DNA of 64,000 nt from Methylomonas albis. GTDB lineage: Bacteria > Pseudomonadota > Gammaproteobacteria > Methylococcales > Methylomonadaceae. This document shows, piece after piece, positions 1 through 7,760 of this stretch. The stretch is from positions 62,001 through 126,000 of the forward strand of contig NZ_JACXSS010000001.1 in assembly GCF_014850955.1 (NCBI RefSeq), read 5' to 3'. The notes under the pieces are model-generated. The model was not told where the DNA came from. It saw only the letters and a list, made by a program, of their open reading frames with translations, and did not search any database. The first letter of the stretch is position 1, and each line of letters starts with the position of its first letter. Both the position numbers and the translations under genes were made by a program.

Positions 1-681
1 GTCTCCACCCGCGATAATTTCTTTTATCACGAGATGATCAGCCACCCGGTGTTGTTCACCCATCCCAACCCGAAAAACGTGTTGATTATCGGTGGCGGCG
101 ACTGCGGCACCTTAAGGGAAGTATTGAAACACCCGGGCGTGGAAAAAGCCGTGCAAATCGACATCGACGAGCGTGTCACCCGCTTGGCGGAAATCTATTT
201 CCCCGAGTTATGTGAATCCAACAACGATCCGCGCGCCGACCTGAAATTCATCGACGGCATCAAATGGGTGAAAGACGCCGCGCCCAATAGTGTGGACATT
301 ATCATCGTTGACAGCACCGACCCGGTCGGGCCGGCGGAAGGCTTGTTCAGTGCCGATTTTTACAAGGATTGCTACAAAGCCTTGAGCGAAAACGGCATTG
401 TGGTGCAGCAAAGCGAATCCGCCTTGTTGCATATGAAAATCTTGAAGGAAATGCGCGCTGAAATGGCCGCCGCCGGTTTCAACCATCAGCAAACCGTGTT
501 CTTCCCACAATGCATTTATCCGTCCGGTTGGTGGAGCGCAACAATGGCCAGCAAAACCCAACTGTCCGGCTTCCGCGAGCAAGATGCCGCCAACAAAGGG
601 TTTGAAACAGTTTATTACAACAACGACATTCACAAAGCGAGCTTGGCCATGCCGGAGTTTTTCAAAAAAGCCTTCGCTTGA
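1..681 (+). CDS. speE: Spermidine synthase, 5' end outside the window
   Basis: The reading frame is open from base 1 (VSTRDNFFYHEM...), so the N-terminus lies upstream; the ATG at 34 is internal. Spermidine synthase transfers the aminopropyl group of decarboxylated S-adenosylmethionine to putrescine in the cytosol. Visible family signatures are the nucleotide-binding loop IIGGGDCGTLREV, the acidic IDIDERV that contacts the cofactor, the catalytic-loop IIVDSTDPVGPAEGLF with its Asp, and the late FPQCIYPSGWWS segment. The sequence runs to the usual C-terminus. A hairpin without a U-tract follows the stop. The assignment is secure; only the missing start is uncertain. Confidence 0.96.
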   Translation, partial: VSTRDNFFYHEMISHPVLFTHPNPKNVLIIGGGDCGTLREVLKHPGVEKAVQIDIDERVTRLAEIYFPELCESNNDPRADLKFIDGIKWVKDAAPNSVDIIIVDSTDPVGPAEGLFSADFYKDCYKALSENGIVVQQSESALLHMKILKEMRAEMAAAGFNHQQTVFFPQCIYPSGWWSATMASKTQLSGFREQDAANKGFETVYYNNDIHKASLAMPEFFKKAFA

Positions 682-690
682 TCCGTAAGC

Positions 691-718
691 GAGCCGAAGC
701 CAATCCGCGCTTCGGCTC
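691..718 (+). terminator. Hairpin downstream of speE
   Basis: A perfect 10-bp inverted repeat, GAGCCGAAGC and GCTTCGGCTC, with an 8-base loop, begins 9 bases after the speE stop. No U-run follows, so it is terminator-like or an mRNA-stabilising hairpin rather than a canonical intrinsic terminator. Confidence 0.4.
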
Positions 719-940
719 CACCAACCACACTACTTTCCCACTCTACGCATTTATCTCAATCGCTTGGCCATTTCCGGCTGAAATTCGCAGCCCTTGATAG
801 CTGTCTGGCTATCTGCGACACTGAGTCTTGTAGGAGGCTTCCTACAGTGCTCGCCGGCTTGGCAAAATAGTCTCGCAATTGGCCGAGTGACGTCCAGTTT
901 ATTTCAATGCTCACGCCAGGAGACGATTAGGAATCACCCG

Positions 941-1855
941 ATGAGCACACCTTCCGACAAAACCCAGTTAACAGCATTGAACACTTTAGTTGGCAAATTA
1001 TCCGAAAATAGTCGTGACCTTTCGGAGCTGGAGCCGTATTTAGTGGTTTTATCCGGTAGCGAACAAGGCAAACAATTCAAATTACACAATCACCAGCACG
1101 TGCTGGGTCGCGAACCGGCCGTGGATATCATGATTCCCGACCCGAAAGTCTCCCGGCGCCACGGTATGCTATGGGTGCATAGCCAGCATATTCTGCTGGA
1201 AGATTTAAACTCAACCAACGGCTCCTACGTCAACGGCAAGCGTGTCGTAAAACATAAACTCGAACTACTCGACAGAATCCGGCTAGGCGACACCTATCTG
1301 AAAATCGATTACAAAAGATTTAGCGAAGCCAAATCGGAACAGGCGCTTTACGTAGCGGCCAATCTGGATGCGATGACCAACATTCTGAACCGCAATGCCT
1401 TCATGCTGCGCGCCCAACAGGAGCTGGCTTTTTGTAAACGCAACCAAACGCGGTTGACCGTGATGATGTGCGACGCCGACCATTTCAAGCGAACTAACGA
1501 CAACTTCGGCCACCTTGCAGGCGACCAGGTCCTTAAAGATTTGGCGAAGATTCTGAATGCGGAAATGCGCCAAGAGGATTTTTTGGCGCGTTACGGTGGC
1601 GAGGAATTTATTATGTTGCTGCGGGAGATCTCCAGCGAAGCGGCAGCCATTTTGGCCGAACGCATCAGACATACGGTGTTGGGGCATATGTTTCAATACC
1701 AAAATCGGCGCATACCCACCACCATTTCGATTGGCGTCTGTTCGTGCAGGGTAATCACCGACACGTCTTTGGAAGCTATTATTCAAGCTGCCGACGACGC
1801 CCTTTACCGCGCTAAGAAAAACGGCCGCAATCGAGTTGAAATCGACACCCGCTAA
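941..1855 (+). CDS. FHA-GGDEF diguanylate cyclase
   Basis: A 304-residue cytosolic signalling protein predicted to make cyclic di-GMP from two GTP. An FHA (phosphothreonine-binding) domain spans about residues 32-125, with GRE at 56-58, SRRH at 71-74 and LNSTNGSYVNG at 89-99. The GGDEF domain follows at about 140-300. The active-site motif is GGEEF (219-223), and RQED (210-213) lies exactly five residues before it, as in the RxxD product-inhibition I-site. Catalysis and feedback inhibition are therefore both likely. An upstream in-frame ATG at 794 would add 49 unlikely residues. The start at 941 is preferred because AGGAA lies 7 bases upstream and the protein then begins in the normal way. 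No receiver or membrane segment is present, so regulation probably comes through phosphopeptide binding by FHA. Confidence 0.9.
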   Translation: MSTPSDKTQLTALNTLVGKLSENSRDLSELEPYLVVLSGSEQGKQFKLHNHQHVLGREPAVDIMIPDPKVSRRHGMLWVHSQHILLEDLNSTNGSYVNGKRVVKHKLELLDRIRLGDTYLKIDYKRFSEAKSEQALYVAANLDAMTNILNRNAFMLRAQQELAFCKRNQTRLTVMMCDADHFKRTNDNFGHLAGDQVLKDLAKILNAEMRQEDFLARYGGEEFIMLLREISSEAAAILAERIRHTVLGHMFQYQNRRIPTTISIGVCSCRVITDTSLEAIIQAADDALYRAKKNGRNRVEIDTR

Positions 1856-2018
1856 CTAGGCTTGCAAACCCAAGTGAAACGTATACTTGACGTCATAAGG
1901 TATTTGCATTTATTCACGCCGTGAGTTACTGTCCAGCTTCCAGTGTTTTCGGCATTCTGCTGCTATGCTTAGGCATGATACGTAGAATTAAATTTGTCAC
2001 ACCACGGGAGTATCTAAC

Positions 2019-2456
2019 ATGAATAAAAATAAATTCCTCACCACCTGTTTGTTGTCAGGTGCATTATTGGCAAGCCAAACGGCCAATGCGGACGAAAACC
2101 ATCCGGGTTATCTGGCAGGATTTACTTCCAGAGTTAGCCAAGGCTTCGCTAACACCGCCTTCAGTTTTATCGAAATCCCTAAAAACATTACCAACATCAC
2201 TCACGACCAAAACATCCTGCTTGGCTCTAGTTGGGGCCTGCTACGCGGCGTGGCTCACACAGTTAGCCGCACCGTGATAGGCGTGGCGGAACTGATTGCC
2301 TCGCCGATACCCACCGATGAATTTATCTCTCCGCCATACGTCTGGGATCGTTTTAGCGAAGATACCCGTTACTTTGGCCTACATTTCCCCGGCTACTGGA
2401 CTCATTTCGGCCCGCTGGATCACGGCTATTCCGACACGCTGGATCATGGCAAGTAA
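2019..2456 (+). CDS. Exported TIGR04073-type (exosortase-associated) small protein
   Basis: A 145-residue protein with a clear signal peptide (positive start, hydrophobic core, likely cleavage after TANA near residue 24). The mature part contains RVSQGFANTAFSFIEIPKNI and LGSSWGLLRGVAHTVSRTVIGVAEL, which match my memory of the TIGR04073 family often seen in exosortase/PEP-CTERM genomes. Its biochemical role is unknown. A good Shine-Dalgarno (ACGGGAG) lies before ATG 2019. The OmpA-type lipoprotein gene starts 35 bases after its stop, so the two are probably co-transcribed. The family call rests on the pattern of conserved residues and not on a search. Confidence 0.7.
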   Translation: MNKNKFLTTCLLSGALLASQTANADENHPGYLAGFTSRVSQGFANTAFSFIEIPKNITNITHDQNILLGSSWGLLRGVAHTVSRTVIGVAELIASPIPTDEFISPPYVWDRFSEDTRYFGLHFPGYWTHFGPLDHGYSDTLDHGK

Positions 2457-2491
2457 CGCGGACGATACCGCTCGATATTGAGGATAAGATC

Positions 2492-3187
2492 ATGAAAAGA
2501 AAATACGTATACATCCCGCTTGCCATTCTGGCGCTATCGCTGACAGCCTGTTCAACCCCGAAAAAAGATGTGGCTGGACTCAGCGCTGAAATTGATGCGG
2601 CATCCAAAGGTCATTACGGTCAAGCCTTGCTGCATGCTTCAGAGGCTGAACAAGACTTAAAAACGGCCAATCATGTGTTGAAACACTGGCAGAACGATTA
2701 CTACTGGAACATCGACGAGAGCCTGAAAGCGCAAGAAGCTGCAAAATCAGCTGCAGCACACGTTTTGGCATCGGAAAAAGAGTATTGCCAATGGCTGACC
2801 GAGGTGCATTCACATAATCACCATCACGTGGAAACCATACACGAAACGGTAGCTTACTTCAAAACCGGCAGTCATGTGCCGTTTAAAACCAAGGAAGACA
2901 CCATCAATCATATCGGTCACTTCTTACACGACCACCCCGATGCAAGCGCGACTATCACCGCTTCCACTGACACCGTGGGCAAACCAGCCGCCAATCAGGC
3001 TCTGTCGGAAAAAAGGGCTAACACCGTCAGCGAGCTGCTGATTAAAAACGGCGCCAGAGCCACGCAACTGATCTCCAAAGCGATCGGCGAAGCGAGCGGA
3101 CCGGATAATACGCCCGATCAAAATCATCGGGTTGCCGTGGTTATTTCCGCGCATCCCGATTACGTCGACTGCCCTAAACTGAAGTAA
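2492..3187 (+). CDS. OmpA-family outer-membrane lipoprotein
   Basis: A 231-residue lipoprotein: MKRKYVYIPLAILALSLTAC is a type II signal peptide with lipobox LTAC, followed by Ser, compatible with outer-membrane sorting. Residues about 25-105 are a helical, Ala-rich stalk with unusual His-rich HSHNHHH near 106-112. The C-terminal half (about 115-225) is an OmpA-type peptidoglycan-binding domain, recognisable from VAYFKTGS, the ASTDTVGKPAANQALSEKRA block and the final NHRVAVVI. It probably tethers the outer membrane to peptidoglycan. It is cotranscribed with the upstream exported protein. Confidence 0.88.
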   Translation: MKRKYVYIPLAILALSLTACSTPKKDVAGLSAEIDAASKGHYGQALLHASEAEQDLKTANHVLKHWQNDYYWNIDESLKAQEAAKSAAAHVLASEKEYCQWLTEVHSHNHHHVETIHETVAYFKTGSHVPFKTKEDTINHIGHFLHDHPDASATITASTDTVGKPAANQALSEKRANTVSELLIKNGARATQLISKAIGEASGPDNTPDQNHRVAVVISAHPDYVDCPKLK

Positions 3188-3269
3188 ATCCGACCCGCTC
3201 TGCTCGCGCCATTTGCAGGGTTCTTGGAGCAGAGATCGATTAGTTCGGTTATCGAATCTCTGCTCCACA

Positions 3270-3473
3270 TTACATCTCGTCTGCTTGCTGTTTCTGCCGG
3301 TCCGCACTTTCAAAAATCTGCTTTTCCGCATCCCTGGCTTTATCCATGGGTTGTTTGATGGCGTTTGTAAGCGGCTGCTCTACTGCCGGCGGATTTGCTT
3401 TATCAGGTGCCGACGACGAGTCGCAGGCAAGCAAACCGCAAGTCATCAGTAAAAATAGCAAAGAATTTTTCAT
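3270..3473 (-). CDS. Small lipoprotein
   Basis: A 67-residue protein that starts MKNSLLFLLMTCGLLACDSS, a lipoprotein signal with lipobox LLAC and an Asp right after the Cys. The Asp could favour inner-membrane retention under the E. coli rule. The mature peptide is charged and helical (DKARDAEKQIFESADRQKQQ). An ATG immediately upstream (3476) is an alternative start. A longer frame up to 3677 exists, but it overlaps the comFB-like gene and lacks a signal peptide. The gene lies 67 bases downstream of comFB on the same strand. Function is unknown. Confidence 0.65.
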   Translation of the reverse strand: MKNSLLFLLMTCGLLACDSSSAPDKANPPAVEQPLTNAIKQPMDKARDAEKQIFESADRQKQQADEM

Positions 3474-3540
3474 CATTTTATAGGGCTTTATTCGCCAGAC
3501 TAAGGGAAATGAAACGCCAAGCTCAGCGGTCGGTACCGGC

Positions 3541-3816
3541 TCAATCATTCCGATGTTCGCGAGGCCGGCGCAGGACTTGTTCAATTGCCTGCTCCACCGC
3601 AAGATCGACAGCACTGGCCATCTCCTGATACTGTCTTTCGTTGACATTAATGCCTTTATCGATGGTGTTACGCACATAGCAAGGCGGTAACTTGTTCAGT
3701 GCCAGACAGGCGACGTCTTCCTGAAATGCCTGACTGAACGGCTCGTCGGCCTGCTCGGCAAGCTTCCAAAGTTGGTCTATCACCAATCGCTCGTAATAAT
3801 TACTAATATTCAGCAT
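3541..3816 (-). CDS. ComFB-family protein
   Basis: A 91-residue cytosolic protein matching the late-competence ComFB family: NYYERLVIDQLWKL at the N-terminus, then EDVACLALNKLPPCYVRNTIDKG, the family's most conserved block. Cyanobacterial ComFB-type proteins are reported c-di-GMP receptors; the role here is inferred only. The start MLNISNYYER (3816) is chosen over an upstream ATG at 3837 because AAGAGGT lies 7 bases before it. The Cys-x-x-Cys pair common upstream of DVACLALN in Bacillus ComFB is absent (sequence there is SQAFQE). The FHA-GGDEF cyclase encoded 2 kb away makes a c-di-GMP role plausible. Confidence 0.75.
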   Translation of the reverse strand: MLNISNYYERLVIDQLWKLAEQADEPFSQAFQEDVACLALNKLPPCYVRNTIDKGINVNERQYQEMASAVDLAVEQAIEQVLRRPREHRND

Positions 3817-3966
3817 AAAGACCTCTTGGCATGACATTGGCTAAAATTGCTAGCTAAGCATAGCCTATGCTCGCGTTTTGGCAGACCAGGCCTGCCTGCT
3901 CCATCCCGACTGTAGCAATAAAGCTGAGCTGAGCATCTAGATAGCACCAAGAAGCGACCCTGCCGA

Positions 3967-5166
3967 TTACTCAGCCCTCAAAGCTTCCAGTGGATTCAAT
4001 CTGGCGGCTTTAATAGCCGGTACCACGCCGGCCGCGACGCCGATAAACAAGGAAATCGCAAACGCGGCAACGATGTAGTTCCAGGCCAATTGTACCGGTA
4101 GCGCGGGAACGAAAGCGGCAGCGAGCTTCACCAGCGCCACGCCCAATAATACGCCACCCGTTCCGCCGACCAAGCTCAGCAACATCGCTTCGCCGAGAAA
4201 CAAGTTAAACACCGTCCCGCGCTCGGCACCGATGGCTCGCAACAGGCCAATCTCCGATATCCGTTCCGACACTGCGATGGTCATAATGGTGAGGATACCG
4301 ACCGAGCCGACTAGCAGCGAAATACTACCCAGCGCCGCCACCGCCAAGGTTAACACGCTGAGCACCGAGTCCATTTTTTCCAGCATTTGGTTTTGGGTGA
4401 CAATCGTAAAATCCTCCGCACCGTGTCGCGCTATCAAGCGGCGTTTGATGGCTTGTTCGACTGCTTCCGCACTGGTCTCGTTGCTGTATAGCAAATCGAT
4501 TTCCATCAAACTTTGTCGATCGAACATCTCCATGGCCTTGCCACTGGCGATAAATACCGTATCGTCCAAATCAAAACCCAACATCTGGCCTTTGGCCTGC
4601 ATCGCGCCGATAACCCGAAATCGGTCACTGCCGATACGGATGCGCTGCCCCAACGGATTGCTGTTGCCGAATAACTCGGTGCGCATCTTGCTGCCCAACA
4701 CCGCGAACGCCCGTGGATTATCCAGGCCGTCATTGGGGAGAAAGCGGCCGCTATCGACTTTCAACTGCCATACCTGCGGTAAGGCCGCACCGACGCCGAA
4801 CACATTGGCCCGGCGCTGCTTTGCACCGGCCTCGATACGAGCATTGCCCTGTACCATAGGCATGGCGGCCAACACATGATCCATATTTTCCAGACTGGCG
4901 GCATCGGCCGTAGACAAGGGCCGCACCGTACTGATAGTCGCGCCGGATAAACCAAAAGTGGTGGTCTTGCCGGGATAAACCGCGATCAAATGCGTGCCGA
5001 ATTGGGTAAACTCCGCCAACACGAAACTATGAATACCCCGGCCGATGGAAGTCAAAATCACCACGGCCGCAATACCGATGATCAGGCCCAGGGCGGTCAA
5101 CAACGAGCGCTGCTTATGGCTGCTAATGCTGCCTAACGCCAGTTTGGCTAAATCCAGCCAGTTCAT
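3967..5166 (-). CDS. MacB/FtsX-type ABC transporter permease (second of a pair)
   Basis: A 399-residue inner-membrane permease. One TM segment lies near residues 22-44, then a large periplasmic MacB-PCD-type domain (about 45-265), then an FtsX domain with three TM segments (about 275-395). The hallmark SERISEIGLLRAIGAERG coupling segment faces the cytosol. The protein ends PAIKAARLNPLEALRAE, typical of LolC/E and MacB permeases. No ATPase is fused. Translation starts at 5166, one base after the stop of the upstream permease (TAAGATG), so the two are translationally coupled and probably form a heterodimer. The ATPase and adaptor at 13.2-15.0 kb are the nearest candidate partners. Confidence 0.88.
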   Translation of the reverse strand: MNWLDLAKLALGSISSHKQRSLLTALGLIIGIAAVVILTSIGRGIHSFVLAEFTQFGTHLIAVYPGKTTTFGLSGATISTVRPLSTADAASLENMDHVLAAMPMVQGNARIEAGAKQRRANVFGVGAALPQVWQLKVDSGRFLPNDGLDNPRAFAVLGSKMRTELFGNSNPLGQRIRIGSDRFRVIGAMQAKGQMLGFDLDDTVFIASGKAMEMFDRQSLMEIDLLYSNETSAEAVEQAIKRRLIARHGAEDFTIVTQNQMLEKMDSVLSVLTLAVAALGSISLLVGSVGILTIMTIAVSERISEIGLLRAIGAERGTVFNLFLGEAMLLSLVGGTGGVLLGVALVKLAAAFVPALPVQLAWNYIVAAFAISLFIGVAAGVVPAIKAARLNPLEALRAE

Positions 5167-5167
5167 C

Positions 5168-6373
5168 TTAGCGCCTCGCCAAAGCCGCGACCGGGTCCAG
5201 TCGCGCTGCCTTGCGGGCCGGCAACACCCCAAAAATCAAGCCGGTCGCTAACGCCACAGCCAAGGCCGACAGTCTGGCCCAAATAGGCAGAGCGACCGGA
5301 AAATTCGGATACAACCACTGCAAGATCAAAATACCGAACTGGCCGAGCACGCTGCCGACCAACGCCCCGGCCAGCGACAACAAGGCCGCTTCGCATAAAA
5401 ACCAGCGTTGTAACTGGCCTTGCGTAGCCCCCAAGGCTTTCAGCAAACCAATTTCCGAGGTGCGTTGGCTGACGCTGACCAGCATCACATTCATCACCAG
5501 CACCCCCGCCACCGCCAGGCTGACCGCCGCAATACCGGCTACCGTGAAAGTCAGCGCGGTGAGGATTTTGTCGAAGGTATTGACCACGCTATCCTGAGTA
5601 ATCACCGTCACGTCATCCTCGCCTTCGTGGCGCAGTTTTATGATATTGCGGACCTCGTCAACCGCCTTATACATAGCCGCTTCAGAATGCGCTTCAATTA
5701 AAATCCGAAACAAAGAATGGCTGTCGAACAAAGCTTGTGCGGAAGCCACCGGCACAATGATTAGTTCGTCAAAGCCGGTGCCTATCGATTGCCCTTCCTT
5801 GGCCAACACGCCAATCACCCGAAAGCGCCGATCGTTGATGCGCAGCCATTGCCCGACCGCTTGCTGGTGCGCAAACAGTTCCTCGCTGATTTTTTTGCCG
5901 ATCACGCACACCGAGATTTCCTTATCGGCGTCGGCCGCCGGCAGAAACTTGCCTTGAGCCATCGTCAAATGCCGTACACGCAGCAAGGCATGCGTAGAGC
6001 CCATGATATTGGTTTCCCGCTCCAAGCCACCGACCGATACCGGCGCGGAGCCAATGCTAACCGGCGCAATCGCCGCCACTTGTCGGCTGCGGAATAAAGC
6101 GGCGGCATCGTCCAGCGTCAAATCGCGCGGCGTTTCGCCGAACAGCGGCGGATGGCCGCCGGTGGTTTCGGTGCGGCCCGGCAGGACGATGACCAGATGC
6201 GTACCCAGCGATTCGAATTCGTGCACCACATAATTGCGCGCGCTGTCGCCCAACGCGGTCAATACATTCACTGAAGCCACGCCGATGCTCATCGCCAAGA
6301 TAATCAGCGCGGCGCGCAGAGGTTGGGTCTGGATGGCCTTGCCGGCCTGAAGGATGAGATCTTTACTGAGCAT
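5168..6373 (-). CDS. MacB/FtsX-type ABC transporter permease (first of a pair)
   Basis: A 401-residue paralogue of the following permease with the same layout: N-terminal TM (about 20-42), a periplasmic domain of about 220 residues, and three C-terminal TM segments. The coupling-helix motif is SQRTSEIGLLKALGATQG, and the end is PARKAARLDPVAAL. Such permeases work with a MacB/LolD-type ATPase and an HlyD-like adaptor in tripartite export of peptides, antibiotics or lipids; the substrate cannot be inferred. The ATG at 6373 is followed by MLSKDLILQ. There is no adjacent ATPase gene; upstream on the same strand is an amidohydrolase gene, 98 bases away. Confidence 0.88.
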   Translation of the reverse strand: MLSKDLILQAGKAIQTQPLRAALIILAMSIGVASVNVLTALGDSARNYVVHEFESLGTHLVIVLPGRTETTGGHPPLFGETPRDLTLDDAAALFRSRQVAAIAPVSIGSAPVSVGGLERETNIMGSTHALLRVRHLTMAQGKFLPAADADKEISVCVIGKKISEELFAHQQAVGQWLRINDRRFRVIGVLAKEGQSIGTGFDELIIVPVASAQALFDSHSLFRILIEAHSEAAMYKAVDEVRNIIKLRHEGEDDVTVITQDSVVNTFDKILTALTFTVAGIAAVSLAVAGVLVMNVMLVSVSQRTSEIGLLKALGATQGQLQRWFLCEAALLSLAGALVGSVLGQFGILILQWLYPNFPVALPIWARLSALAVALATGLIFGVLPARKAARLDPVAALARR

Positions 6374-6471
6374 GGCGATTGGCTAGAAGCGTTACCCGGC
6401 AGTTTAGCCGGAACCACCCGCAATACCCAATGCCGAATCGCGAATCGGCCGTAACTTGCAGTAGGCTGCCC

Positions 6472-7686
6472 TTACTTTTCGAATTGATTCAGCACTATTT
6501 TACCGCCGGACATCACGAAATCCGGATATTCCAACAATTTGAGCTTCTGGGTCGGGTCGGCCTTTACCGCAATTACATCCGCCGGCGCGCCGGGCAGCAA
6601 GGTGCCGAGCAAGGGGATATTTAGATACTGGCCGGCCTTGGAAGTTACGGTACGAATTATCTCCAGCGGCGCCATGCCGGCCAGATGTTGCAAATAAAGT
6701 AATTCCTGGCCGTCTATGCCCCAAGGGATGTCGGGATGAGCGATTTCTGCACCGTATAAAAACACCGCGTCCAGCTCGGCCAAACGTTTGACATTGCTAT
6801 TCACACCCGGACATTTCGACAAGGTGTCTATGGTGCTGACGATTCTGACTTGCTGCGCCGCGGCGCGTTGTAATTGCGCGTCCGGCAGTGTTTCGCAGGG
6901 TGTGTGCGCCCATTCGTCGATGCCGGCATCCAAGGCCAACTGCGCGCCTTTGGGCTCGGCAAGATGAGCGCTGACCTTGCGGCCCAGCAAATGCGCTTCG
7001 TCAACAATGGCTTTGACAACGTTTGCCGGCAACAACGGCCAACTTGCGGATGCTGGCACAGCACCATGTCCATGCTGGTGCCCGTGGCTATGCGCATGCC
7101 CTCCCGACCACGGCGCACCGGCTTCCCCGCCCGGTTCCAACGCGACTTTAATCACTACCGCGCCGCCGGCTACCAGTTTACGCACAGCTTCCCGCGCCTG
7201 CTGCTCATTGGCTACCGGCATCGCAATGTCGGTTTCGCCCAGGCTAGGTATCGGATAGCCGGCCGGTGCGGTGAGAATCGGCCCGGAGGTCAATAACCGC
7301 AAGCGGCCGTCGCCGCCCTGTGGCTGATGCAGTGGCCCGCCGACATCGCGCACCGTGGTGATGCCATGGCGTAGTACCGTATCCGCAGGGACCTGCTGAT
7401 AACTCAAATGGGCGTGCAACTCGATGAAGCCCGGCAGTAGCGTGGCATCGCCTAGATCCAGTGTGTTTACGTTGATTTCGTTAAAAGCTTCCCGACTGTC
7501 TATCCTGGCGACTTTACCGTCGGCAATCAGTACTGCAGCATCGTTTCTGATCGTGTAGCCGTCGAAAACCCGCGCCGCCGTGATGAGCACCGGCGCCTCT
7601 TGGGCGACCGCTGCGCCGCCCGGCGATGTCAGCGCTAGAACCGCTAATAATGTTAAACAAGGGGAAAAACCGGATTGACTATTCAT
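6472..7686 (-). CDS. Secreted amidohydrolase with His-rich insert
   Basis: A 404-residue metal-dependent hydrolase of the imidazolonepropionase-like amidohydrolase superfamily. It has a signal peptide ending near AVAQ (residue 29), so it is periplasmic or lipid-associated. Metal-site residues are visible: HAH at 91-93, a candidate carboxylated Lys at 180 (VVIKVAL), His 241 (SAHL), His 261 (EWAHTP) and the catalytic Asp at 325 (WGIDGQ). A loop at 197-208 is almost pure His/Gly (HAHSHGHQHGHG), which suggests metal capture. The start at 7686 is chosen because a signal peptide begins there; the frame extends further upstream into the receptor gene. The receptor gene ends 74 bases upstream on the same strand, suggesting a receptor-hydrolase operon. 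The substrate is unknown. Confidence 0.82.
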   Translation of the reverse strand: MNSQSGFSPCLTLLAVLALTSPGGAAVAQEAPVLITAARVFDGYTIRNDAAVLIADGKVARIDSREAFNEINVNTLDLGDATLLPGFIELHAHLSYQQVPADTVLRHGITTVRDVGGPLHQPQGGDGRLRLLTSGPILTAPAGYPIPSLGETDIAMPVANEQQAREAVRKLVAGGAVVIKVALEPGGEAGAPWSGGHAHSHGHQHGHGAVPASASWPLLPANVVKAIVDEAHLLGRKVSAHLAEPKGAQLALDAGIDEWAHTPCETLPDAQLQRAAAQQVRIVSTIDTLSKCPGVNSNVKRLAELDAVFLYGAEIAHPDIPWGIDGQELLYLQHLAGMAPLEIIRTVTSKAGQYLNIPLLGTLLPGAPADVIAVKADPTQKLKLLEYPDFVMSGGKIVLNQFEK

Positions 7687-7760
7687 GGCTGGGATGATTT
7701 TCGCAAAAAAGCAGCGCCGGTTTTCAGCCGGCACCGCTGTGCTTGAATGGATAGAATCGT

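Noticed and set aside
208..633. 141-residue open frame antisense to speE
   Set aside because: It is a shadow of the strongly conserved spermidine synthase frame and has no recognisable motif or ribosome-binding site.
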